From contig VXNG01000242.1 in the NCBI GenBank assembly GCA_009840695.1, positions 1 through 27,389 on the forward strand: a DNA stretch of 27,389 nt, in the 5' to 3' direction. The first letter of the stretch is position 1. Each line of letters opens with the position of its first letter. Source of the DNA: Acidimicrobiaceae bacterium. GTDB lineage: Bacteria; Actinomycetota; Acidimicrobiia; Acidimicrobiales; Aldehydirespiratoraceae. The translations under genes were made by a program, and so were the position numbers. This document shows positions 8,078 to 16,241 of this stretch, one piece after another. The notes beneath the pieces are model-generated. The model was given only the letters and a program-made list of their open reading frames with translations. It searched no databases and was not told where the DNA came from.

Positions 8078-9121
8078 CTAGGCAGGATCGACGAACTCGG
8101 GCATCACCTCGGTGGCGAACAGTTCGATGTTGCGCATCACCTTGTCGTGGGCGATCCCGCCGAACGCCATGAAGTTGATGAGATGATCGATCTGGCCGAC
8201 GTCTCGCATCCAGCGGATCTTCTCGGCCACGGTGTCCGGCGTACCGAGGATCGAGAGCGAGTTGTACACCTCATCGAAGGTCACGGCATCGAAGAACTCC
8301 AGGACGTCGTTGTAGTTCTGGTACTGCTTGACGACTTTCGAACGGTCGCGTTCTCCCCACATCTTCGCGGCCATGCGGACGTACCACATGACCGATTCCT
8401 CGACGTCCTCCTTCACCTCCTTATCCGATTCGCCGACCCACACGAACTCGTTGTGGGACATCTGCAGGTCGGTTCGTCCCGCCGCAGCCACCGCCTCTCG
8501 CCAGACGCTGAAGTAATCGCGATCGAGCACTTCATAGGGACAGAGATACGGTCCGACGAACCCGTTGATCCCGTTGTCGACGATCATCTGCACCGTGTAG
8601 GCGCTCACGGCCGCCTGCCAGATGGGGGGGTGGGGATCCTGGTAGGGCTTGGGCACGACGGCAAGCTCCGGGAAGCTCCAGAACTCACCATCGTACGCGA
8701 ACGAGTCCTTCGTCCAAGCCGTACGGATGATGTCCAGGGCCTCGTCGAACCGCTCCCGTGCCTGGTCGAGCGGGACCCCGAAGCCGGCGAACTCAGTGGG
8801 CTGACTGCCTCGCCCGACGCCGACGTCGAGGCGCCCCTTGGCGAGATGATCGAGCGTGGCCCAGTCCTCGGCGACCTTCAGCGGATGATGGAGCGGCAGG
8901 ACCACGACGGCGTTACCGATCCGGATCTGCTCGGTCCGAGCGATCGCATGGCCGGCGAGCGCTGGGACGGAAGGCCGCCCATAGCCGCTGAAGTGGTGCT
9001 CGGTGAGCCACGCCGTGTCGTACCCGAGTCGATCGGCTAGCTCGATCTGCTCCATGAGATCGTCAAAGGGCTCCGGCTGACCGTCCCGCACCTGGGTCAC
9101 GAAGATGATGCTGAAGCGCAT
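8078..9121 (-). CDS. LLM class flavin-dependent oxidoreductase (luciferase-like)
   Basis: A 347-residue bacterial luciferase-like protein (TIM-barrel, FMN- or F420-dependent). Conserved blocks include MRFSIIFVTQ at the start, AWLTEHHFSGYG, the IRIGNAVVVLPLHHPLKVAEDWATLDHLAKGR region and DVGVGRGS. The reading frame extends upstream to 9211, but the start is set at ATG 9121 because the family begins with this beta strand and a GAGGGA box lies about 6 bases upstream. It heads the operon with hyuB and hyuA, suggesting that it oxidises or mono-oxygenates a compound linked to cyclic amide hydrolysis (RutA-like N-heterocycle chemistry is a known precedent in this superfamily). Cofactor type cannot be decided from the sequence alone. 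Confidence 0.9.
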   Translation of the reverse strand: MRFSIIFVTQVRDGQPEPFDDLMEQIELADRLGYDTAWLTEHHFSGYGRPSVPALAGHAIARTEQIRIGNAVVVLPLHHPLKVAEDWATLDHLAKGRLDVGVGRGSQPTEFAGFGVPLDQARERFDEALDIIRTAWTKDSFAYDGEFWSFPELAVVPKPYQDPHPPIWQAAVSAYTVQMIVDNGINGFVGPYLCPYEVLDRDYFSVWREAVAAAGRTDLQMSHNEFVWVGESDKEVKEDVEESVMWYVRMAAKMWGERDRSKVVKQYQNYNDVLEFFDAVTFDEVYNSLSILGTPDTVAEKIRWMRDVGQIDHLINFMAFGGIAHDKVMRNIELFATEVMPEFVDPA

Positions 9122-9213
9122 GGCCGTCCCTCTTCCCCACTCCAGTAGGGCTAGCATACTCGGCCCCGGCGATCCTGAACGCACGGGGTCGCTCCTGGCC
9201 CGGGGAGACACAC
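9122..9213. promoter_or_regulatory. Divergent promoter region of the two LLM operons
   Basis: This 92-base spacer separates the minus-strand LLM-hyuBA operon from the plus-strand LLM-EamA pair. On the minus strand TATGCT (bases 9159 down to 9154) could be a -10 box with a leader of about 26 bases; no convincing -35 is seen. On the plus strand the GTG start at 9214 is preceded by GGGGAG, a good ribosome binding site. No clear operator dyad. Confidence 0.3.
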
Positions 9214-10359
9214 GTGGAGTTCGCGCACTTCGAGCAGGTCTTTCCCCGTGCCGGCGAATCAGCCCGAGATCGCTATGACCAGCTCTGGAGAGAGCTCGAA
9301 CTGTGTGACTCGCTCGGGTTCAACTACGCCTTCGGGTCGATTCACCATCTGAGTCACCTCCGCCCGCAGGCTGCGGTCTTCGTCACGATGGCAGCGGCGC
9401 GCACGAAGAACCTCCGCGTCGGCCCGATGGGATACACGGTCGCCCTCTACAACCCGATCCGCATCGTCGAGGAGACAGCCGTGCTCGACAACATCACCGG
9501 CGGTCGCCTCGAGGTCGGGCTCACCACCGGGGTGACGATGGACGAGTTCCGTGTGTACGGCGCCGACTGGGACAGCCGGTCGGCACGAGCGAGGGAGGCG
9601 CTCGAGTTGCTCGTCGAGGCCTTCCGGCGCGAACGGCGCCCGGTGATCGAAGAGGACCGTCTCCCGGTAGCTGACGCTCTCGATCCGTTCACCTTCGAGG
9701 GTGCGTTCAATGGATACGAGGAGGTGCGCCTCTCGGTCGACCCCGTGCAGCGACCGCACCCGCCCATCTGGCTGATCTCGACCTCATCGGACAACCTCGC
9801 GGTCTCTGCCGAGCTGGGTGCCGACACCGGGTACCTGTTCTTCCGGCCGCAGGTGGAGGCAAGGGAGCGACTCACACCCTGGGTGGTCGACTGGACCGCT
9901 CATGGTCACTCCAGAGACCCCCGCATCATGTTCGAGACGCTGGTCTACGTCGATGTGACGGACGACGCCGCCATCTCGCGTGGCGAAGACCTGATCCTGT
10001 CGAGCATGCATGAGATCTACGGTGGCCGCTTCGGTGGCGGCGGGACAGCGCTCGCCGACGTGCTCGAGAGGGCGGGAGACCCGGGCCAGGCCGAGATCCG
10101 CCGGCACATGTTCGATTACGCGTGGCTCCTAGACAACGGCATCGTCATCGTTGGCTCACCTGAGACCGTTGCCGAGCGACTCGAGAGAGCAGCTCGCGAA
10201 GGCCTGTTCAACGTGTTTGCCGGAGAATTCAACGTTGGACACATCACAGAAGAGGCGCTGATGCGTTCGATCCGGCTCTTCGGCGAGCACGTCGTCCCCG
10301 CACTCGTCGATGTCGATCCCGTCGCGGATCTCGTTCGCGAGAACGTCGACCCTGCTTGA
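9214..10359 (+). CDS. LLM class flavin-dependent oxidoreductase (luciferase-like)
   Basis: A 381-residue luciferase-like flavin enzyme, distinct from the divergent LLM gene. Landmarks are the N-terminal MEFAHFEQVFP strand, FNYAFGSIHHLSHL (the family often has an EHH here), LRVGPMGYTVALYNPIRIVEETAVLDNITGGRLEVGLTTG, and a C-terminal IVGSPETVAERLERAA segment. GTG start with GGGGAG upstream. The pair of unlike LLM enzymes reading outward from one 92-base spacer suggests co-regulation and perhaps successive or alternative oxidation steps; that is inference. The substrate is unknown. It is followed after 9 bases by a DMT transporter. Confidence 0.9.
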   Translation: MEFAHFEQVFPRAGESARDRYDQLWRELELCDSLGFNYAFGSIHHLSHLRPQAAVFVTMAAARTKNLRVGPMGYTVALYNPIRIVEETAVLDNITGGRLEVGLTTGVTMDEFRVYGADWDSRSARAREALELLVEAFRRERRPVIEEDRLPVADALDPFTFEGAFNGYEEVRLSVDPVQRPHPPIWLISTSSDNLAVSAELGADTGYLFFRPQVEARERLTPWVVDWTAHGHSRDPRIMFETLVYVDVTDDAAISRGEDLILSSMHEIYGGRFGGGGTALADVLERAGDPGQAEIRRHMFDYAWLLDNGIVIVGSPETVAERLERAAREGLFNVFAGEFNVGHITEEALMRSIRLFGEHVVPALVDVDPVADLVRENVDPA

Positions 10360-10368
10360 GCCGACCCC

Positions 10369-11241
10369 GTGGCCGCCCAGCTCGCGATAGCCACCGCGGT
10401 CCTGTTCGGAGCCAGCAGCGTCACCGCCAAGAAGGGTCTAGCCGGCATGACTGTGGTGGCCGGTCTGCTCGTGTCCCTCCTGATGACTGGCCTCGTGACC
10501 CTGGTGGCGGCGGTAATCGATGCGCCGGGCTCGTGGCCGGTCGTGCCGATCCTCATGTTCGCGGCCTCAGGTCTCCTCGGCGATGGAGTGGGACGGGTCG
10601 CCTTCCTCAGTGCGGTCCACCGACTCGGTCCGTCAACGGCGGTACCGATACAGACATCCACATACCCGACACTGACGGTACTGCTGGGAGTCGTTGTGCT
10701 GTCGGAGTCCGTGTCGGCGGTCCAGCTGCTTGGCGTAGCGGCAGTGGTTCTGGGCGTGTGGACGTTGGCCTCCGGCGGCTCGCCGCGCGCCGAGAGATCC
10801 ATCCTGCAATCGCACCGCGGCGCGCTCGTATTGCCCGTCCTCGCTGGTGTTTCCTTTGGCCTGGCCGACGTGTTTCGAAAACACGGTCTCGAGGACCTGC
10901 CGTCGCCAGCGTTCGGCGCGACGGTGGCCGCTCTGACTGCACTCACCTCGTGGACGGCCGCGATCGGTTCAGCCGCTCAACTCCGCCGGCAGATTCGGCT
11001 TGGAGATGGAACCGGCTGGCTCGCCCTCAGCGGCGTCCTGCAAGGGCTCGGCTTGCTGACCCTGTTCGGCGCGCTCGACGAAGGCGATGTCTCCCTGGTC
11101 GGTCCCATCGTCGCGTCGCAACCACTCGTCGTCGTGATCTTGTCCGCATTCCTGCTTCGCGAGCTGGAAGCCCTGACCAGGGCTGTTGTTCTCGGCGCGT
11201 TGGTGACGATGATCGGGGTGATCCTCGTCGCGTCAACCTGA
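10369..11241 (+). CDS. EamA/DMT-family transporter
   Basis: A 290-residue, strongly hydrophobic protein with the two-fold repeat of the drug/metabolite transporter superfamily: about ten membrane helices, with the first repeat starting LAIATAVLFGASSVTAKKGLAGM and ending near VVLGVWTLASGG, a short basic linker (SPRAERSILQSHRG), then a second repeat starting VLPVLAGVSFGLADVFRKHGLEDL. The family exports or imports small metabolites at the cytoplasmic membrane. GTG start, no clear ribosome binding site, 9 bases after the LLM gene, so probably translated by coupling. It may export an intermediate or by-product of the pathway; this is inference. It converges on the next gene with 5 bases between stop codons. 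Confidence 0.87.
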   Translation: MAAQLAIATAVLFGASSVTAKKGLAGMTVVAGLLVSLLMTGLVTLVAAVIDAPGSWPVVPILMFAASGLLGDGVGRVAFLSAVHRLGPSTAVPIQTSTYPTLTVLLGVVVLSESVSAVQLLGVAAVVLGVWTLASGGSPRAERSILQSHRGALVLPVLAGVSFGLADVFRKHGLEDLPSPAFGATVAALTALTSWTAAIGSAAQLRRQIRLGDGTGWLALSGVLQGLGLLTLFGALDEGDVSLVGPIVASQPLVVVILSAFLLRELEALTRAVVLGALVTMIGVILVAST

Positions 11242-11246
11242 GCTGC

Positions 11247-11981
11247 CTAGTGGCGCTCCTTGCCCCCGTTGACGACAATCATCGAGCCGGTGATCCACCC
11301 AGCCTCCTCGGAGGCGAGGAAGGCAACGGCCGGAGCGATGTCGTCGGCCGTGCCTCGACGGGCGATGGCCTGCATCGAAACGACCCATTCGAACGTGTCG
11401 GCGTGAGAACTCCCACGAACACCTTCGGTATCGGTGAGGCCCGGTGAGACCGAGTTGGCGGTGATGCCGTAGGGACCAAGCTCGGTGGCCAGTGCTCTCG
11501 TGAACGCGAACACGCCTCCCTTGGAGGCGACGTAGTGCGCCAGGTGGGGCGTGCCGGCGAGGATCACGTCCGAAGCGATGTTGATGATGCGACCGTAGCC
11601 GCGGTCCCGCATCGGCCCGTAGGCCGCCTTGGACGTGAGGAACACGGCGTCGAGATTCACGGCCATGACCCGGCGCCACTCCTCGAGCGTCAAGTCGTCC
11701 CATGCGGCGGCGGGGTAGATCCCGGCGTTGTTCACGAGGATGTCGAGGCGGCCGTACTCGTCCAGGGTGTGGCGTATCATGTCTTGTACGTGGGCTTCCC
11801 TGGTGACGTCCACTTCGAGCCCGAGGCCGTCTACCAGATCTGACGCTGCGGCTACGGCACTGGCACCATCGAGGTCAGCCAGGACGACGTTGGCCCCGTC
11901 GGCGGCCAAGCGCCGAGCGACCGCCAACCCGATCCCACGTGAGGCGCCCGTGACGATGGCAACACGGCCGTCGAGGCTCAC
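11247..11981 (-). CDS. SDR family NAD(P)-dependent oxidoreductase
   Basis: A 244-residue classical short-chain dehydrogenase/reductase. The TGASRGIG nucleotide-binding motif is at 11-18, LADLD (34-38) ends the second strand with an acidic residue favouring NAD(H), NNAG at 84-87, and the catalytic Ser137, Tyr150 and Lys154 (YVASK) are all present. It probably interconverts an alcohol and a carbonyl intermediate. It starts with GTG overlapping the stop of the small upstream gene as GTGA (11978-11981) and is the last gene of the cyclase operon. The second SDR of this operon is not a close copy of it. Confidence 0.92.
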   Translation of the reverse strand: MSLDGRVAIVTGASRGIGLAVARRLAADGANVVLADLDGASAVAAASDLVDGLGLEVDVTREAHVQDMIRHTLDEYGRLDILVNNAGIYPAAAWDDLTLEEWRRVMAVNLDAVFLTSKAAYGPMRDRGYGRIINIASDVILAGTPHLAHYVASKGGVFAFTRALATELGPYGITANSVSPGLTDTEGVRGSSHADTFEWVVSMQAIARRGTADDIAPAVAFLASEEAGWITGSMIVVNGGKERH

Positions 11982-12274
11982 CCCTCTACGACCACGGACG
12001 AGGCCTGAGCGCTGTCTCTAGTGTCGTGGTCGGACGCTGCGTCGCGTCCCTTGTCACTTAGCGACACGATCGGGGTACCGGCCGACGAGAAGAACACCCG
12101 ACCCCACTCTCGGTACTCGATCATCTTGGCCGCGTAGAAGGGCCAGATCCCTGGCACGTCGCGCTTCATATCCGCCATCGCCTCGTCCAGACGATAGAAC
12201 GGGCCGCGGCCACGCTCGTCCTCGATCGCCTTGATCCGTTGCAGGGCGATATCCATGTACATCTGGAAGTTCAC
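11978..12274 (-). CDS. Small protein of unknown function in the cyclase-SDR operon
   Basis: A protein of 98 residues from GTG 12274, or 102 from ATG 12286. I do not recognise the family. It is soluble-looking and charged, with a probably helical N-terminal half (MYMDIALQRIKAIEDERG then FYRLDEAMADMKRD), an aromatic patch (GIWPFYAAKMIEYREWGRVFF) and a polar, Asp/Ser-rich tail (SDHDTRDSAQASS). No signal peptide, Cys pair or membrane segment. GTG 12274 is preferred because it gives the same GTGA overlap with the upstream SDR as other joints of this operon, and GGAGG lies upstream (12 bases), whereas that box directly abuts ATG 12286. Coupling to enzymes on both sides suggests a subunit or accessory protein. 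Confidence 0.72.
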   Translation of the reverse strand: MNFQMYMDIALQRIKAIEDERGRGPFYRLDEAMADMKRDVPGIWPFYAAKMIEYREWGRVFFSSAGTPIVSLSDKGRDAASDHDTRDSAQASSVVVEG

Positions 12275-13032
12275 GCTGCGAGCCATCCTCCGTCGATGGG
12301 TAGGGAGATGCCGGTGACGTACTTGGCCGCGGGCGACGCGAGGTACAGCGCTCCGAGAGCGATATCGCGTGGTTCGCCGAAGTGTCCGAGCGGTGTTCGC
12401 GATTCGATCATCTCGATGACTTCGGGATCTTCCCGAAGCGGCTCCACGTCACGGGTGATGAATCCGGGACAGACCGCATTCACCCTGACGCGGTACTCAG
12501 CCCACTCGACGGCAAGGCTGCGGACAATTCCGATGACGCCGTGCTTGGAGACGTTGTAGGAGAAGTTCCCGCTGAGGCCGGCATGGCCGACTATCGACGA
12601 GGTGGCGATGATGCTGCCGCCGTCGTGCTCCTTCATGTGCCTGCCGGCCTCGAGGCAGCTCAGCATCACGCCGGTCAGGTTGGTTGCGAGCACTCGATTC
12701 CACTCTTCGACCGAGTTATCCTCGGGAGGCATCCAGGTCTGGAATACGCCGGCGTTCGCCACCATGATGTCGAGCCGACCGAGTTCGCCGACAGTTTCGC
12801 CGACCAGGCGCCGCACGCCCGGCTCGCGTGAGACATCGCAACTCATCGCGACCGCCGCTCCCCCAGCGCCGGTGATCTCGGCGGCTACGGCCTTCGCGGC
12901 ATCCTCCCGAACGTCGGCCACAACCACAGTGGCTCCGGCCTCGCCCAGGGCGCCGCTTATCGCCCGGCCCAGAGACCGTCCGCCACCGGTGACGATGGCC
13001 ACCTGGTCGTGAAGATCGAACTCGGGTATCAC
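12271..13032 (-). CDS. SDR family NAD(P)-dependent oxidoreductase
   Basis: A 253-residue classical SDR. The glycine motif is TGGGRSLG (15-22), VVVADVRED ends strand two with Asp (NAD-type), the NNAG motif reads VANAG (91-95), and the catalytic Ser146, Tyr159 and Lys163 (YNVSK) are present. The C terminus YVTGISLPIDGGWLAA is the usual cofactor-closing segment. GTG start overlapping the cyclase stop codon (GTGA, 13029-13032). Together with the second SDR downstream it implies two redox steps in the operon, or the use of two related substrates; this is inference. Confidence 0.92.
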   Translation of the reverse strand: MIPEFDLHDQVAIVTGGGRSLGRAISGALGEAGATVVVADVREDAAKAVAAEITGAGGAAVAMSCDVSREPGVRRLVGETVGELGRLDIMVANAGVFQTWMPPEDNSVEEWNRVLATNLTGVMLSCLEAGRHMKEHDGGSIIATSSIVGHAGLSGNFSYNVSKHGVIGIVRSLAVEWAEYRVRVNAVCPGFITRDVEPLREDPEVIEMIESRTPLGHFGEPRDIALGALYLASPAAKYVTGISLPIDGGWLAA

Positions 13033-13928
13033 GCCACCGCGATCGGACGCACGAGGCTCCCGGTTGCGCCCTTGATCTTCAGCGGGAGACAGATGAAGCA
13101 GAACTCGTATTGCTGATCGCGTGCGAGGTCCTCCATGTAGACCATCTCCACGATGTAGACGCCGCGGTCGACGAGCAACTCGATATGGACGGGGAAAGGA
13201 TTGTTGGGCGTCGTTGACGGCTGGTTCTCCAGGCCCTCGGTGTCACCGGCGATGAGGACCGCCCCGGCATCGGCCAGAAACTCCGCCGACTCGAGGTTGA
13301 TGCCCGCCTGGAAGTAGTTCTCCTTCTCAGCGTCGGGCCACGCCGAGAGATAGCCGGTTCTGACCAGCACGGCCATTCCCGGGGCGATCGTCGTGTTCTG
13401 GGCCTCGAGCGTTGCCTCGAGATCACCGGGTGTGATCGGGTAGTGCGACGGCAGGGCTCTGATGTCCTTGGCCCCGGGGACGTCGAGGAGCACGCCCCGG
13501 AGAACGATCGGCGGGATCTCAGCGGCGTCGTACTTGAGCGGTCCGAAGTCACCCAGGTCTTCCTCGGCGTTGGCTCCGTTGAACCACTCGTCGTTGGGAC
13601 CCTTCGTCACGTGGCTCAGCGCATCGATGTGGGTGCCCGAGTGCATGCTCGCCAACACCATCTCGCTGTTCCAACCGAAGCTGACCTTGTTGTTCCCCGT
13701 TCCCTTGGGATCGAGCCACCACTGGTGGTCGCATTGCTTCTCGATCCCCCTGGATGTGCGGTAGTTGACGACCTGGAACGGCGGGTGACCTTCGTAGACG
13801 GGCATCCCGGGGTATCGGCCGCAGTCGAGGTCGTACACCTGACCACGCTCGATCAGCGCGAGAGCCGCCAGCGTGTCGTTCCGGGCGAGGTAGTCATCCA
13901 GCGGGGGGTGCTTGTCCGAGATGCTCAT
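13029..13928 (-). CDS. Cyclase family protein (kynurenine formamidase-like hydrolase)
   Basis: A metal-dependent hydrolase of the cyclase/KynB family. The signature HxGTHxDxxxH is intact in MHSGTHIDALSH, preceded by the YPGMPVYEGH strand typical of the family. Members hydrolyse amide, ester or lactone bonds, for example N-formylkynurenine or isatin, using a dinuclear metal site. The start is ambiguous: ATG 13928 (299 residues, MSISDKHPPL) is listed; ATG 14012 (327 residues) has AGAGGA only 2-3 bases upstream; GTG 14039 has no support. First gene of the minus-strand operon with two SDRs and the small protein. Given the neighbours, an amide or cyclic-imide type substrate is plausible but unproven. 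Confidence 0.88.
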   Translation of the reverse strand: MSISDKHPPLDDYLARNDTLAALALIERGQVYDLDCGRYPGMPVYEGHPPFQVVNYRTSRGIEKQCDHQWWLDPKGTGNNKVSFGWNSEMVLASMHSGTHIDALSHVTKGPNDEWFNGANAEEDLGDFGPLKYDAAEIPPIVLRGVLLDVPGAKDIRALPSHYPITPGDLEATLEAQNTTIAPGMAVLVRTGYLSAWPDAEKENYFQAGINLESAEFLADAGAVLIAGDTEGLENQPSTTPNNPFPVHIELLVDRGVYIVEMVYMEDLARDQQYEFCFICLPLKIKGATGSLVRPIAVA

Positions 13929-14019
13929 CTGATACTCATTCGGACGCGCATAGTAACCCATCGGTTGGGTTGGAGGCTGGGGAGAAGAGATGGCGATCGA
14001 GAGTTCGATCATGGTCCTC

Positions 14020-14049
14020 TTGAGCCCATTCTCCGCCACGGGCTATAGT
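14020..14049 (+). promoter_or_regulatory. Putative sigma70-type promoter of the importer operon
   Basis: TTGAGC (14020-14025) and TATAGT (14044-14049) are separated by 18 bases, a good match to -35/-10 spacing and to the -10 consensus. Transcription would start near 14056, giving a leader of about 45 bases before the binding-protein gene at 14101. The region is also the divergent spacer with the cyclase operon. Confidence 0.5.
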
Positions 14050-14086
14050 TCTCGCTGGCTGGGCAACGGGTGGCCGAAACCAACAA

Positions 14087-14096
14087 GGGGGGGGGG
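14087..14096 (+). promoter_or_regulatory. G10 homopolymer forming the ribosome binding site
   Basis: A run of ten G residues lies 5-14 bases before the ATG at 14101, exactly where a Shine-Dalgarno sequence is expected. No AGGAGG-like sequence is present, so the G-tract itself must serve in ribosome recruitment. Such tracts are prone to slippage, which would change spacing. Confidence 0.6.
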
Positions 14097-14100
14097 TCCG

Positions 14101-15318
14101 ATGAAGGCGAAGTGGAGCATCTGGCTGGCGCTCTTTGCAGTGTTTGCTCTGGTGGCGGCGGCATGTGGAGATGACGATGACGCGAGTAGTTCGGGTCCGA
14201 TAAAGATCGGGGTTCTCAACCCCACCACGAGCTTCCTCGCGACGCTTGGCCTGGATGGCAATGCGGGCATCGAGTACTACTTCAACACCGAGGTCGGCGG
14301 CGAGATAGCAGGTAGGCCGATCGAGCTGGTCATCGAGGACACAGCAGCCGATCCGGTGCTGGCGCTCACTAAGGCACAGAAGCTGGTCGAGCGGGACAAC
14401 GTCGACATCATCCTCGGACCGCTCGACACTCCCGAGGGTCTCGCGGTTCGGGACTACATCCAGGACCAGGGAGTGCCATGGGTGCTGCACGTCGGCGCCG
14501 GCTGGGCGCCGGACAATCTGAGCGAGCGAGGTCCCTATTCCTTCATGGTCGCGCCGACAAACCCGCAGCAGCACTTCGCCATGGCCGAGTATGCGTATGA
14601 CGAAATGGGCTATCGCAGCATGATCGTCAGCGCGCTCGACTACGAGCCGGGCCAGGAGATCGCCGCTGGCTTCAAGGAGGCCTTCGAGGCGAAGGGAGGC
14701 ACCATCGTCGACACCGTGCTGATTCCTCTCGGCGCCGCCGACACGGCACCGTACATCACCCAGATGCTCGATCAGGCCGACGAAGCCGATGCCGTAAACG
14801 CGGCGCTCTGGGCGCCGGCCGCGATCGGTTTCGTCAACGAGGGCCGTGAGTTGGGCCTGTTCGACGCCATAGACGTGATGGGCTTCCACACCCTCTCGCC
14901 CGACCTGCTTGACCTGGAGGAGCAAGGCGAGAATGCGCTCGGAATCACGACCTACTACTGGTACATGCTCTATAACGACTACCCGGCGAACCAGGAGTGG
15001 GTCGAGTCGTTCACGGAGGCCACCGGTAACAGCCCGAATGTCTGGACGGCTTTCGGCTACATGGGTGCCAAGGCGATCGGCGAGGCGATCGAGGGCGCCG
15101 ACGGAGATGTGTCGCCGGACGCTTTCGCCGACGCCATGTACAACGTCAGCTTCGACAGTCCTGCCGGACCGTTCGAAATGGACGAGCACGGCCAGGGCGT
15201 CCACACGGTTTGGATCGCCGAGGTCGAGTCCGTCGACGGTGACGTCCGCAACATCGTCAAGGACAGCATCCCGGACGTCGACCAGTTCTACGGCGGGTTC
15301 ATCTCACCACCCAGTTAG
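14101..15318 (+). CDS. livK: ABC transporter substrate-binding lipoprotein (branched-chain amino acid type)
   Basis: A 405-residue periplasmic-binding-protein type I lipoprotein. The signal peptide (MKAKWSIWLALFAVFALVAA) ends in an AAAC lipobox with Cys22, followed by an acidic Ser-rich linker (DDDDASSS) typical of actinobacterial surface lipoproteins. The mature part begins IKIGVLNPTTSFLATLG, as in Leu/Ile/Val-binding proteins, and includes RPIELVIEDTAADPVLALTKAQKLVERDNVDIILGP, the hallmark lobe-I region. It would be tethered outside the membrane and select the imported substrate. This clade often binds amides, aromatic acids or peptides instead of amino acids, so the name livK describes family only. 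The start at 14101 is fixed by the signal peptide; an upstream in-frame extension to 13990 is unlikely. Confidence 0.92.
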   Translation: MKAKWSIWLALFAVFALVAAACGDDDDASSSGPIKIGVLNPTTSFLATLGLDGNAGIEYYFNTEVGGEIAGRPIELVIEDTAADPVLALTKAQKLVERDNVDIILGPLDTPEGLAVRDYIQDQGVPWVLHVGAGWAPDNLSERGPYSFMVAPTNPQQHFAMAEYAYDEMGYRSMIVSALDYEPGQEIAAGFKEAFEAKGGTIVDTVLIPLGAADTAPYITQMLDQADEADAVNAALWAPAAIGFVNEGRELGLFDAIDVMGFHTLSPDLLDLEEQGENALGITTYYWYMLYNDYPANQEWVESFTEATGNSPNVWTAFGYMGAKAIGEAIEGADGDVSPDAFADAMYNVSFDSPAGPFEMDEHGQGVHTVWIAEVESVDGDVRNIVKDSIPDVDQFYGGFISPPS

Positions 15319-15386
15319 TCGAAGTCGACAACCGGGCCCGGACCTCGGAGTCTAGATCGTCTGTGAGACTCAACTGAGGGTGACGG

Positions 15387-16241
15387 GTGGAGTACTGGAC
15401 GCAACAGACCCTCAACGGGCTCACCCTCGCGGCCGTGCTCTTCCTGCTCGCGTCGGGCCTCTCGCTCATCTATGGCTTGATGGGCGTGCTCAACCTGGCC
15501 CACGGCTCGTTCTATCTTGTCGGCGCATTCACCGGGCTGGCGATCATGAACCGCTCCGGCAACTTCCTCGTCGGCGCGGTCCTTGCCGTAGTCGCCGTGG
15601 CGGCGATGGGTGCGGTGGTGCAACTGTTCCTCATATCGAGGGTGCAGGACAACCCTTCGGCCCAAGTCTTGTTGACTTTCGGTCTCGTCCTGATCGCGGC
15701 CGACATCGCGCTCTGGATCGGACGGGGACGGATCAGGGTGTTGCCCAAACCGTCCTTGTTCGATGGTGCGGTTGACCTCGGAGTCGCGTCGTATCCCAAG
15801 TACCGGCTGCTCGTCATCGGCGTGGGTGTGGTGATCGCCCTCGGTTCGTGGCTCCTACAGGATCACACCAAGCTCGGCGCGATCTTGCGAGCCGCCGTTG
15901 ACGACCAGGAGATGGCGTCGGGGATCGGCACCAACGTCCCCAGGCTGTTCACGATGGTGTTCGCCTTGGGCGCCGGCCTCGGCGCGCTCGCCGGGGTGAT
16001 GGCCGGGCCGTTCTTCGGCGTCTTCCAGGGCGTCGACCTCGAGGTCCTCATCCTTGCGTTCGTCGTCGTGATCGTGGGCGGCACGGGAAGCCTGACGGGC
16101 GCGATCGTCGGGAGCCTGGCGATTGGGATGGCGGACACGTTCGGCAAGGTGTGGTTCCCGGAGCTCGCCAACGTGACGGTGTTCCTCCCGATGGCCGTGA
16201 TTCTCGTGTTGCGGCCGGCCGGTCTGTTCGGGCGAGCATGA
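15387..16241 (+). CDS. livH: Branched-chain amino acid-type ABC permease LivH
   Basis: A 284-residue integral membrane permease of the LivH family. The N-terminal NGLTLAAVLFLLASGLSLIYGLMGVLNLAHGSFYLVGAF is the classic LivH signature, and VVIVGGTGSLTGAIVGSLAIG near the C terminus is the conserved cytoplasmic loop that contacts the ATPases. About eight membrane helices are visible. GTG start with GAGGGTG upstream; 68 bases after the binding protein and overlapping livM by ATGA (16238-16241). Forms the transmembrane channel together with LivM. Confidence 0.94.
   Translation: MEYWTQQTLNGLTLAAVLFLLASGLSLIYGLMGVLNLAHGSFYLVGAFTGLAIMNRSGNFLVGAVLAVVAVAAMGAVVQLFLISRVQDNPSAQVLLTFGLVLIAADIALWIGRGRIRVLPKPSLFDGAVDLGVASYPKYRLLVIGVGVVIALGSWLLQDHTKLGAILRAAVDDQEMASGIGTNVPRLFTMVFALGAGLGALAGVMAGPFFGVFQGVDLEVLILAFVVVIVGGTGSLTGAIVGSLAIGMADTFGKVWFPELANVTVFLPMAVILVLRPAGLFGRA

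Noticed and set aside
9122..9211. 30-residue upstream extension of the minus-strand LLM gene
   Set aside because: The extra residues (MSPRARSDPV...) match nothing; the family starts at MRFSII and a good ribosome binding site precedes that ATG.
11247..13032. Mycofactocin-coupled SDR assignment for the two SDR genes
   Set aside because: Both are ordinary 244- and 253-residue classical SDRs without the insertion typical of mycofactocin-linked members, and no mft genes are present.
13936..15204. 422-codon minus-strand open frame opposite the binding-protein gene
   Set aside because: The plus-strand frame has a signal peptide, lipobox and family motifs; the minus frame has none.
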